This document shows, piece after piece, positions 1 through 6,914 of a DNA stretch of 53,615 nucleotides. The notes beneath the pieces are model-generated. The model did not search any database, had not been told where the DNA came from, and saw only the letters and a program-made list of their open reading frames with translations. A program made the position numbers and the translations under genes. Each line of letters begins with the position of its first letter. Position 1 is the stretch's first letter. The stretch is from Eubacteriaceae bacterium (GTDB lineage: Bacteria > Bacillota > Clostridia > Eubacteriales > Eubacteriaceae), in assembly GCA_030156895.1 (NCBI GenBank), contig JASGLP010000015.1:1-53615 (forward strand). Reading direction: 5' to 3'.

Positions 1-74
1 TTTTCCCAAATATAATAATGTCACTTTCAAAATTTATCATAGCATAACGTCATTTAAAAGTCTATATGTTAATA

Positions 75-122
75 AGTTGGTGTCAGGCACTGAAGCTCAG
101 TTGGTGTCAGGCACTGAAGCTC
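75..122. repeat. 24-bp perfect tandem duplication
   Basis: A 24-bp unit beginning AGTTGGTGTCAGGCAC occurs twice back to back (75-98 and 99-122). The copy at 99-122 contains the last codons and the stop of the small minus-strand gene at 107-325, so the other copy repeats that gene's 3' end just downstream of its stop. The tandem arrangement is read directly; how it arose (slippage or a small duplication) is inference. Confidence 0.9.
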
Positions 123-325
123 ATGACCTCAACTTCAGCGATGGTCTCAATCTGGCCGCTTAAATAGTCTTCATAATCCTGATAGACCGCCACCCCGTCA
201 ACAAGCAAATGGGACAACTCAAGGTTATCTTCTGCCAGTACCTGGATGATTGCTGCAAGGAGCGGTTTTACTTCACTGACAGCATTTTTAAATTCTGTAC
301 TTTTTTTGTTTATGATCAGCTTCAT
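107..325 (-). CDS. Small protein of unknown function, downstream of flagellin
   Basis: Encodes 72 residues with no signal peptide or membrane segment that I can see; the C-terminal half is acidic. I do not recognise the family. It is FlaG-like in position only: FlaG is usually over 100 residues and has a different pattern. An AGG-containing ribosome site lies about 7 nt before the ATG. The gene follows flagellin on the same strand but is separated from it by a strong terminator, and a sigma-28-like promoter lies 40-65 bp upstream of its start. A role in the flagellum is therefore suggested by position and promoter only. The stop codon lies in a 24-bp tandem duplication. Confidence 0.6.
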   Translation of the reverse strand: MKLIINKKSTEFKNAVSEVKPLLAAIIQVLAEDNLELSHLLVDGVAVYQDYEDYLSGQIETIAEVEVMSFSA

Positions 326-364
326 CTCTTTACCTGCTTTCGCATCTTCATTTTTCTTTATATA

Positions 365-391
365 TTATCGACAGTAATTCGAATTTATTGA
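365..391 (-). promoter_or_regulatory. Candidate sigma-28 promoter for the 72-aa gene
   Basis: On the minus strand TCAA (388-391) is followed by a 15-bp spacer and GTCGATAA (365-372). The Firmicute sigma-28 consensus is TAAA-N15-GCCGATAA, so this has one mismatch in each element and the exact spacing. It is weaker than the two flagellin promoters. Confidence 0.5.
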
Positions 392-462
392 GTAAACCAA
401 GTCATACTTAAAGTATAGAGGGACTCATCATGTTTGTAAAGAAAAGCTTTGGTTTTTCTGCG

Positions 463-488
463 AAAAAAAACCACCCGAAGGTGGTTTT
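463..488 (-). terminator. Flagellin terminator
   Basis: A 9-bp perfect stem (467-475 with 480-488) closes a CGAA/TTCG tetraloop. On the minus strand it is followed by a run of Ts (A-run at 463-470). It lies 12 bp after the flagellin stop codon. Confidence 0.9.
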
Positions 489-500
489 GATAAGTTTTGA

Positions 501-2255
501 CTATTGTAATAACTGAAGTACGCCCTGTGGCTGTTGATTAGCCTGTGCCAGCATTGACTGAGCAGCTTGAGAAAGAATATTATTCTTGGTGAATTCCATC
601 ATTTCCTTAGCCATATCAACGTCACGGATTCGAGATTCAGCTGTGGTTAAGCTTTCACTTGAAGTTCCTAAGTTAGCGATTGTGTGCTCTAATCTGTTTT
701 GGAATGCCCCCAACTTAGACCGTTCAGCAGATACTGATTCAATTGAATTGTTGATAACCTTAATCGCAGCTGTTGCATTTTCATGGGTAGATACATCGAG
801 CGCTGCTTCACTTAATGTACTATCCGTACCGTTTGTTACGGTATTTGTGGCCGTAAACTTAGCACCTTCAGTCGCATCTGCACCTGCCGTTCCTGTTACT
901 TTTAAGGCTTCTGATCTCATATCATTGATATCAATCTTAAATCCCTGACCTTTGTTTGCGCCAACTTGCATCGTCGCTTCAAATGCTTTTTGTACGCCGC
1001 CATCGCTAAAGGAAACTGTATTATTACCATCAGCACCAATAGCCGTTGCTGTAAATACAACCCGTTCAGGATTAGCCCCAGACACGGCTGCTGTAAATCC
1101 TTCGCCTTTTACTTGGCCAGCCACTGCTGTCGCTACCGCTTCGTCCCAATCCGAAGTTGCTTCAATTGCACTACTAATATTAACGCCAATCGCCTTTCCA
1201 GCATAGGCACCGTCATTGGCATTGTAGAACTCATATTGCTTATCACCTGCAGTAAAGCCCTTGCCAATTAAGGCCTCTGCATCAGCAGCACTAGTTACTG
1301 ATGCAAAATCCATTTCGTGTTTAGCTTGGACTACTGTAGTTGTACCTATATCGGCAATTTCTGCAGAGTCAATAAGATTTGCGTTAGCAGCAACTGCGCC
1401 GATATAACCTTTATTTCCATAGAACTCTCCACCATTTTCTATAGTTTCAGCCGCTACTGTAACGTCTACACCTGTTCCACTTACTATATAGTTACCTTTT
1501 AATTTGTCATTGGCATTGATCGCTGATTGTAATGCCTCTCGAACTGCGGAACCCATAGTCGTATCAACAGCTGTTCCTCTTGTATAAACAGTTGCAGCAT
1601 TAGCTGTTGCACTGTCTGCTTTGTACTCAGCAGTACTATCAGTTATACTAGCATTTGTTTCAAATCCAATAGTGATTTTTTCACCATTTAAATCAAATTC
1701 AAGAGACATTCCATTAATAGTTCCTGATACACCTGCTATCATATTAACGGTTTGTTTTGCCTCCACATGAGTAGTTGTTCCATCTTTCATTGTTCCTGGA
1801 ACAGACGTTATACCTGTTGATTTAAGATTTACATTTCCATCACCTTTTAATAATGCTTTCGTATTGAACTCGGTTGTGTTACCAATACGATTGATTTCTG
1901 ATGATAATTGGTTCATTTCCTTTTGAATTTCACTACGGTCAATGTTTACGTTGGTATCATTGGCTGATTGAACGGCCAATTCCCGCATTCTCTGCAGAAT
2001 GGAGTGGGTTTCGCTTAAAGCACCTTCAGCAGTATTGATTAAAGAAATGGCATCGTTGGCATTGGTTGACGCCTGATCCAAGCCTCGGATCTGACCACGC
2101 ATTTTTTCAGAAATCGCTAAACCAGCAGCGTTATCGCCAGCTTTGTTGATTTTTAAACCGGATGACAGTTTTTCCAACGATTTGGAAGTGGCTGCTGTAT
2201 TGGCCGTTAATTTGTTATAGGTATTCAGTGCTGAAATGTTATGATTGATTCTCAT
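501..2255 (-). CDS. hag: Flagellin
   Basis: Major filament subunit, exported by the flagellar type III apparatus and polymerised at the filament tip. The N-terminal D0/D1 region (about residues 1-140) has the classic MRINHNISALNTY start and helical heptads. The C-terminal D1/D0 region (about 505-584) has SRIRDVDMAKEMMEFTK and ends in VLQLLQ. The central 360 residues are Ala/Thr/Gly-rich and unlike the conserved ends, as expected for surface-exposed D2/D3 domains. At 584 residues it is about twice the length of B. subtilis Hag. GGAGG lies 9 nt before the ATG. The gene is monocistronic, between two sigma-28 promoters and a terminator. Its leader carries candidate CsrA sites. Cys is absent, typical of flagellins. 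Confidence 0.98.
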   Translation of the reverse strand: MRINHNISALNTYNKLTANTAATSKSLEKLSSGLKINKAGDNAAGLAISEKMRGQIRGLDQASTNANDAISLINTAEGALSETHSILQRMRELAVQSANDTNVNIDRSEIQKEMNQLSSEINRIGNTTEFNTKALLKGDGNVNLKSTGITSVPGTMKDGTTTHVEAKQTVNMIAGVSGTINGMSLEFDLNGEKITIGFETNASITDSTAEYKADSATANAATVYTRGTAVDTTMGSAVREALQSAINANDKLKGNYIVSGTGVDVTVAAETIENGGEFYGNKGYIGAVAANANLIDSAEIADIGTTTVVQAKHEMDFASVTSAADAEALIGKGFTAGDKQYEFYNANDGAYAGKAIGVNISSAIEATSDWDEAVATAVAGQVKGEGFTAAVSGANPERVVFTATAIGADGNNTVSFSDGGVQKAFEATMQVGANKGQGFKIDINDMRSEALKVTGTAGADATEGAKFTATNTVTNGTDSTLSEAALDVSTHENATAAIKVINNSIESVSAERSKLGAFQNRLEHTIANLGTSSESLTTAESRIRDVDMAKEMMEFTKNNILSQAAQSMLAQANQQPQGVLQLLQ

Positions 2256-2261
2256 TGTTTT

Positions 2262-2330
2262 TTCCTCCGTTTTTTATAATGATTATTTTTTACTTTAAAT
2301 TTGTTGGGCTTCCTCCGTACGCAAGGCCCT
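2262..2330 (-). promoter_or_regulatory. Flagellin leader with two ACGGAGGAA motifs (candidate CsrA sites)
   Basis: On the minus strand ACGGAGGAA occurs twice, 48 nt apart, at 2310-2318 and 2262-2270. The upstream copy sits in the loop region of a hairpin closed by GGGC/GCCC (2306-2309 with 2326-2329). The downstream copy is the Shine-Dalgarno sequence of flagellin. A GGA in a hairpin loop plus a GGA at the ribosome site is the known layout of CsrA-repressed hag leaders. That CsrA binds here is inference, and no csrA gene is visible in the window. Confidence 0.55.
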
Positions 2331-2357
2331 TCAAATTATTAAGCTTTCTTATTATTA

Positions 2358-2384
2358 ATATCGGCGGTCTTTCAAATAACTTTA
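2358..2384 (-). promoter_or_regulatory. Proximal sigma-28 promoter of flagellin
   Basis: Minus-strand TAAA (2381-2384), 15-bp spacer, GCCGATAT (2358-2365). This matches the sigma-28 consensus with one mismatch at the last position. Confidence 0.9.
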
Positions 2385-2481
2385 GCGAATTTTATTTTAT
2401 TTTTAAAAATTATTTTTAAAACTTCTGATACTAACAATGAATGATTATTTTGAGATTTTCATTTTTAATCTCTTGTTATTA

Positions 2482-2508
2482 TTATCGGGAGTTGTTTCCA
2501 TAACTTTA
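2482..2508 (-). promoter_or_regulatory. Distal sigma-28 promoter of flagellin
   Basis: Minus-strand TAAA (2505-2508), 15-bp spacer, CCCGATAA (2482-2489). It has one mismatch to the consensus and lies 124 bp upstream of the proximal promoter. Both -35 regions share the context CTAAAGTTAT. Confidence 0.88.
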
Positions 2509-2541
2509 GCAGTTTTTAATTTTTTTTAAAATTTAGGCTAT

Positions 2542-2596
2542 AAAAAAAGAACCTCAGTGTGAATGATCCTTACCATTTACTTTGAAGTTCTTTTTA
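2542..2596 (-). terminator. Probable terminator of the flgMNKL operon
   Basis: A-rich AAAAAGAAC at 2544-2552 can pair with GTTCTTTTT at 2587-2595, giving an imperfect hairpin with a ~35-nt loop. On the minus strand it ends in a T-rich stretch. It lies 20-70 bp after the stop of the DUF6470 gene and before the flagellin promoters. Confidence 0.55.
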
Positions 2597-2614
2597 TCTT
2601 GCATATAGAAAATT

Positions 2615-3202
2615 CTATACTTTTTCATCCAGCAAAGCTGCCTGCTGCACGTTTATCTGTTGCTGTTCAAAGCCAAGGGGAGGGGAATAGTTTGGATCAG
2701 CACTTGGTGGTACATAAATAGGGCCGCCAATATACTTAATAACAACTTGCGGCCGTTGGGTCACGACCAGTTCCAGATCGGGAGGCAGAAAATTACTGGT
2801 ATCCGGCATGCCACTTGAAAGACTGGTCATGGGTATACTCATCTGCATACTGCCTGATTCAATTCCCTTGGCCTGACTGGTCATGGAATCAATGCTGCGA
2901 TTTACCTGTTTAAAACGAATTGCTTTGGCTTCTCCGTCTTCTAAGGAAAGATTTAATTGCAAATTCCCATCAGAATCTAGCTTGGATGTCACTGTATAGG
3001 TAGAATTTTCCCAGTTATAGGACTGACTCGGTTCAAAAGTATCCTGGATGGCAATTCGAATGGGTTTACTTTGAATCTGCTGCTGCCCATCTGCCTGTTT
3101 GACCTCAAATTGAGCATTATGTACTGACGACAAATGAAGCGGCTCTTTTTCCACAAATTCTATTTCAATTGGAATTGTTTCAATCGTAATCAGATTTTCC
3201 AT
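2615..3202 (-). CDS. DUF6470 family flagellar-locus protein
   Basis: Encodes about 195 residues starting MENLITIETIPIE. The start at 3202 is chosen because AAGGAGG lies 6 nt upstream; an upstream in-frame Met at 3229 has no ribosome site and overlaps nothing useful. The pattern (beta-rich N-terminal third, PQVVIKYIGGPIYVPPSADP near the C-terminus) fits the DUF6470 (YviE-like) family. In Firmicutes this family sits between flgL and fliW-csrA, and its molecular function is not known. Here it follows flgL by 32 bp, but the expected fliW and csrA genes are missing downstream. Cytoplasmic; no signal peptide. Confidence 0.8.
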   Translation of the reverse strand: MENLITIETIPIEIEFVEKEPLHLSSVHNAQFEVKQADGQQQIQSKPIRIAIQDTFEPSQSYNWENSTYTVTSKLDSDGNLQLNLSLEDGEAKAIRFKQVNRSIDSMTSQAKGIESGSMQMSIPMTSLSSGMPDTSNFLPPDLELVVTQRPQVVIKYIGGPIYVPPSADPNYSPPLGFEQQQINVQQAALLDEKV

Positions 3203-3234
3203 CTTTAACCTCCTTCCTCTTAGCCTCAAGTTGA

Positions 3235-4302
3235 TTAAGACATGTAATCAAAAACAGACTGCTGAATAATCTCAGTTCCCATTTGAAGGGCTGCCTGATA
3301 GGCAACCTGCTGGGTTGCATATGTAATGTAAACCTCGGCAGCATCGACACCTTCAAGCTTTGTCTGCCGTTCCTGTAAGTTTAATAACTGCGTATCGTAA
3401 CGTTCTGTCATAAACTCTAAATAATTTGTATCGGCTCCAATTTCTGTCACCGCCAACGATGTCGAGTTCATCTGACTCTGGAACTGTCCATAGAGGTCAT
3501 TTAGGCCGTCATATGTATAATTTGTTTCATCACCCATTAGGTCAGCAATATCTCCAAGGGTATCATAAATGTTCGAACCTGTTGTTGCGTCAAAAAGGAA
3601 ACTGATTCCTGGTATTGAATATTCAAATACCGTATCTTTATCGACATTGCCTGGACTGTCAAACTGAACTCCCAGCCCAATATCTATATATAAAGAATCT
3701 TCAGCCAGATATTTATAGACCTCGTACTTGGTAGGTGTTGCATTATCAGGAATTGGCGATGTTCCTGGATATGGATCTGTATTGGTTTTATCACTTGTGA
3801 TGTTAGAAAGCACTACTTCTGTCCCATTGGAACAATAATAACAAAATTCACCTGCCGCATTTTCGGCAAAGGGCTTTTCCGTCGTGTTAGATCCGCCAAA
3901 AATGAAAATATCGTTCACCTTGGTATTCAGTGTCTCCAAGATCTGTTCCTGAATTTTTTCAATTTCATTAGACAGAATATCACGACTATCATTAGAGGAT
4001 GTATCGTTTAGCCCCTGAAGAATTTTATCCGTCGCATCCTGCAAGGAACCGTTGATGCCGCTCATGGCTGATTCTGAATTGGTTAAAAATCCTTGCGCAT
4101 ATTCGATGTTATTCTGATAATTCTCAACCTTCGACATCTCTTTACGAACCTGATATGACCGAATGGCTGTTGATGTATCTTCCGATGTTCTGGCAAAGGC
4201 TCGGCCAGACGCAATCTGATTATTTAGGCGATCCAGCTCAACCTGCTGACTATTTAAATTGTCGGTATATCGGCTTGTCATCATTTTATATGTAATTCTC
4301 AT
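3235..4302 (-). CDS. flgL: Flagellar hook-filament junction protein FlgL (HAP3)
   Basis: Second junction protein between hook and filament. The flagellin-like N-terminus (MRITYKMMTSRYTDNLN, then the LNNQIASGR helix) and the C-terminal helix (TYATQQVAYQAALQMGTEI) form the coiled D0/D1 core; the middle is a variable outer domain of about 200 residues. Its 355 residues are near the upper end for Gram-positive FlgL. It lies 32 bp downstream of flgK. Two adjacent Cys (CYYC near residue 153) in the variable domain are unusual for an exported flagellar protein. Confidence 0.95.
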   Translation of the reverse strand: MRITYKMMTSRYTDNLNSQQVELDRLNNQIASGRAFARTSEDTSTAIRSYQVRKEMSKVENYQNNIEYAQGFLTNSESAMSGINGSLQDATDKILQGLNDTSSNDSRDILSNEIEKIQEQILETLNTKVNDIFIFGGSNTTEKPFAENAAGEFCYYCSNGTEVVLSNITSDKTNTDPYPGTSPIPDNATPTKYEVYKYLAEDSLYIDIGLGVQFDSPGNVDKDTVFEYSIPGISFLFDATTGSNIYDTLGDIADLMGDETNYTYDGLNDLYGQFQSQMNSTSLAVTEIGADTNYLEFMTERYDTQLLNLQERQTKLEGVDAAEVYITYATQQVAYQAALQMGTEIIQQSVFDYMS

Positions 4303-4334
4303 TTATTTCACCTCCATTTTTAGCCTTGTCTCAT

Positions 4335-5945
4335 TTAAAGACCAGCTCTGCCCATACTATTGATAATGCGATCAACATTTTCATCAATAACCGTGAAAAA
4401 TCGGACAGCAGCATTATAGCACTTCTGATAAGCCATCAGGTAAGTTCCCTCTTCATTCAGCGAAACGCCTGAAATGGATTCCCGGCTGGTGAAAAGAGTG
4501 TCCAATACCGTGCCTGAAGTTTTCGAAAAATTATTGTTCATTTCCACATCGTTTGACAATTCTCCTAAATAAGCATTCATATATTCATGGAAATTGCCAG
4601 TAAAGCCATTGGGATAGGTGAAATCTTTGTCCATGGCTTCGATCATTTGGGTGACGTTGTCTGCCTGGCCAGCGTTTATCGTATTTGTCGTTGTATTGAT
4701 AAATGATGGATCAGACTGCCATTGCTGAGAAATCTGAATGTTTTTTGCTGTAATATCCCCGGTCCCTGGGGTATCGCTTGTAAAAAGGGGCGCTGTATCC
4801 GGATTTGTGTTAATCGCATCACCATCCGTATCAACGACATCATTTAGCTTGTTATAGACATCTGCAAATTGCTGCGCAAAATCATTTAAAGCCTGTATAT
4901 AATACTGTATGCCAGCAAAATCATTATCCCCTGTCGTCACAGTTGCAGAAGCGTAGCTGCCCGCACCATTGACAAAATCCAGGAGCCCGCTTAAGGTTCC
5001 CTGGGTGATATAACTGCCTCCTGCCGCATCATAATCATTAAGCAGCAGACCGGCATTATTCATGGCAGTATTGGTAGCCGTCGGGTCACTGATGGACTTG
5101 GAATTACCATCTATGCTTATTTGGTATAAGCCATCCGCATCCGTTTGACCTTTTAACTGATTATAGTATTCATTGTTAACCAATTGAATGTCATTACCGT
5201 CACCATCCTGAATTGAAATAACATAGTTTTCAATCGAAAGATCATCTGTAACTACCTGTGCCGATGTCGAGACTTTAATATTGGCATAACCTGATAATTC
5301 GTCCACCAGCAAATTTCTTGAGTCGTACAATTCATTGGGTGAATTTCCGTAAACCAGTTCTTCACGGATCTGCTGATTCAGTTGGGCGATATTTTGTAAA
5401 ATGACATTCACATCATTATTAATGGTATTATCCATCTCTTCGATCTGTTCAGTCAAAACGCCATCGATATCATTGGCAAAGGTGTTAAGCATGGTGACAA
5501 CCTTTCCGGCTGATGACCGGACGACTGTTTGTATATCGGCTGAAGTCGGGCTTTGTTCCAGGCTTTCCAAGTCTGACAAGAAATTTGTCAACTGTCCCTG
5601 GAGAGCTTCGGTTGACGCTTCATCAATAACATCTTCCAGGCTGGTCAGACTTTCAGCAATACTGGCATAGCGGTTAGCTTCACCGTTCTGCAAACGATAT
5701 CTGGTATCAAGATAGGGATCACGAACCTGACTGATGCCTGTTGCTTTTGCCCCTAGGCCAGCTCTTACGATGCTATTGGCATAGCGCGAATTTGATGAAC
5801 TGTAGAGCGAGACAATATCCGCTCGCTGTCTGGTATAACCGTCAGTATTGATATTTGATATATTATTTCCTGTTGTATTAATGCTTACCTGGCTGGTTTC
5901 CATAGCCCGGTTGGCAACATAATAAGATAAAAATGTCGTACTCAT
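4335..5945 (-). CDS. flgK: Flagellar hook-filament junction protein FlgK (HAP1)
   Basis: First junction protein, placed on the hook before FlgL and flagellin. The N-terminal flagellar rod motif (SINTTGNNISNINTDGYTRQ, about residues 22-41) and the C-terminal signature (GVSLNEEGTYLMAYQKCYNA) are clear. The long low-complexity, Asp/Asn-rich middle is typical. At 536 residues the length is normal. It lies 25 bp downstream of flgN, which encodes its export chaperone, in the sigma-28 operon flgM-flgN-flgK-flgL. Confidence 0.96.
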   Translation of the reverse strand: MSTTFLSYYVANRAMETSQVSINTTGNNISNINTDGYTRQRADIVSLYSSSNSRYANSIVRAGLGAKATGISQVRDPYLDTRYRLQNGEANRYASIAESLTSLEDVIDEASTEALQGQLTNFLSDLESLEQSPTSADIQTVVRSSAGKVVTMLNTFANDIDGVLTEQIEEMDNTINNDVNVILQNIAQLNQQIREELVYGNSPNELYDSRNLLVDELSGYANIKVSTSAQVVTDDLSIENYVISIQDGDGNDIQLVNNEYYNQLKGQTDADGLYQISIDGNSKSISDPTATNTAMNNAGLLLNDYDAAGGSYITQGTLSGLLDFVNGAGSYASATVTTGDNDFAGIQYYIQALNDFAQQFADVYNKLNDVVDTDGDAINTNPDTAPLFTSDTPGTGDITAKNIQISQQWQSDPSFINTTTNTINAGQADNVTQMIEAMDKDFTYPNGFTGNFHEYMNAYLGELSNDVEMNNNFSKTSGTVLDTLFTSRESISGVSLNEEGTYLMAYQKCYNAAVRFFTVIDENVDRIINSMGRAGL

Positions 5946-5970
5946 TCATTTTCCCTCTCTTAATTTAAAA

Positions 5971-6462
5971 TTATATCTTCTTCTCAAAAGCATTCGGCAA
6001 TCGCATGGGCTGGTCTTTTTTCCCTACCTCTGAGTAGGTTTGGTTGCCCTCCCGGGTCTGAATTGCCTCAATTTTTTTGCCAATCAGGTGTAGCTTGCTT
6101 TCAAGCAGCAATTTGCATTTTTCTTTATAAAATTCCACTTCTTTTATCGTTGTATTAAATTCGCCGATTAAACCGTAAAAACGCAGGTGGTACGCCTCTG
6201 GTAATTGAGCGACCACCTCCGTTACGTTTTTTCCTTCGAGATTCAAGGCTTCCATATAGCGGGCTATTTCTTTGTCGAACTCCTTAGTTTGCATGACAAA
6301 CCCTTGCTGGCGGTTGATGTTTTCGGTTAAAGCCTCAACACTGCCGCTTTCAATCAGCATCAGTTCATCCTTCAGCTTAGGAATCAGATCGCGATGAAGC
6401 TTAATAACTCCGAAAAGATATTGATAAAACTCTTCAATTAGTTGTGTATTCGTTTCAGACAT
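5971..6462 (-). CDS. flgN: Flagellar export chaperone FlgN
   Basis: Encodes 163 residues, predicted almost wholly helical with an Arg/Lys-rich C-terminus, matching the FlgN family that binds FlgK and FlgL before export. Sequence conservation in this family is low, so the call leans on the position between flgM and flgK, as in B. subtilis (flgM-yvyG-flgK), and on the heptad-rich pattern. Cytoplasmic. Confidence 0.85.
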   Translation of the reverse strand: MSETNTQLIEEFYQYLFGVIKLHRDLIPKLKDELMLIESGSVEALTENINRQQGFVMQTKEFDKEIARYMEALNLEGKNVTEVVAQLPEAYHLRFYGLIGEFNTTIKEVEFYKEKCKLLLESKLHLIGKKIEAIQTREGNQTYSEVGKKDQPMRLPNAFEKKI

Positions 6463-6483
6463 ATTAAACCCCCTCGCGATCGG

Positions 6484-6783
6484 CTAACTTAATAGCGCGT
6501 CGGCCAGATCTTCTGATGACACATGATAAGAACCATTACTAATAGCTGCTTTTAACTCAGCCACACGGTCAGATTCTTTAACGGTCACGTCAAATAAAAC
6601 CGCTGATTTAGCAATGGCAAGACGATTGTCTTCAAAATCGACGCTTCGCTGGCTGGAAATATCGTTACTGTCAGTTTTTCCTTTTGTACTTAAGCTGTTT
6701 TTCGATTTATTTTTGACATCAAGGCTGTCTTTCGTCTGATTCTGTTGAATTGATAAATTATTGTTGAGATAACCAATTTTCAT
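6484..6783 (-). CDS. flgM: Anti-sigma-28 factor FlgM
   Basis: Encodes 99 residues. The N-terminal half is Ser/Asn/Lys-rich and disordered; the C-terminal half (about residues 48-97) has the helical pattern RVAELKAAISNGSYHVSSED that binds sigma-28. FlgM holds sigma-28 inactive until the hook is finished and FlgM is exported. First gene of flgM-flgN-flgK-flgL, with its own sigma-28 promoter 40-70 bp upstream. That gives the usual feedback loop, with the sigma gene itself at 15967-16737. Confidence 0.93.
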   Translation of the reverse strand: MKIGYLNNNLSIQQNQTKDSLDVKNKSKNSLSTKGKTDSNDISSQRSVDFEDNRLAIAKSAVLFDVTVKESDRVAELKAAISNGSYHVSSEDLADALLS

Positions 6784-6827
6784 GGCGATTCCTCCTCTTA
6801 CTTACAGTTTTAGCTCTCTTATACTTA

Positions 6828-6854
6828 TTATCGTCTTGACATTATAAAACTTTA
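6828..6854 (-). promoter_or_regulatory. Sigma-28 promoter of flgM operon
   Basis: Minus-strand TAAA (6851-6854), 15-bp spacer, GACGATAA (6828-6835). One mismatch to the consensus TAAA-N15-GCCGATAA, exact spacing. Confidence 0.88.
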
Positions 6855-6863
6855 GAAAATTTT

Positions 6864-6910
6864 AAAAAAAGCTTTAATCGAAAAGATTTTTTTATTCGAT
6901 TAAAGCTTTT
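6864..6910 (-). terminator. Terminator of the chemoreceptor gene
   Basis: A 16-bp perfect stem (6867-6882 with 6895-6910) has a 12-nt loop. On the minus strand it is followed by Ts. It begins only 4 bp after the chemoreceptor stop codon and separates it from the flgM promoter. Confidence 0.93.
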
Positions 6911-6914
6911 GATT

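Noticed and set aside
1-74. Left edge of the window
   Set aside because: AT-rich sequence with no frame, hairpin or promoter I can support; too short to judge.
586-1271. Open frames on the plus strand opposite flagellin
   Set aside because: They mirror the Ala/Thr-rich flagellin codons and have no start signals.
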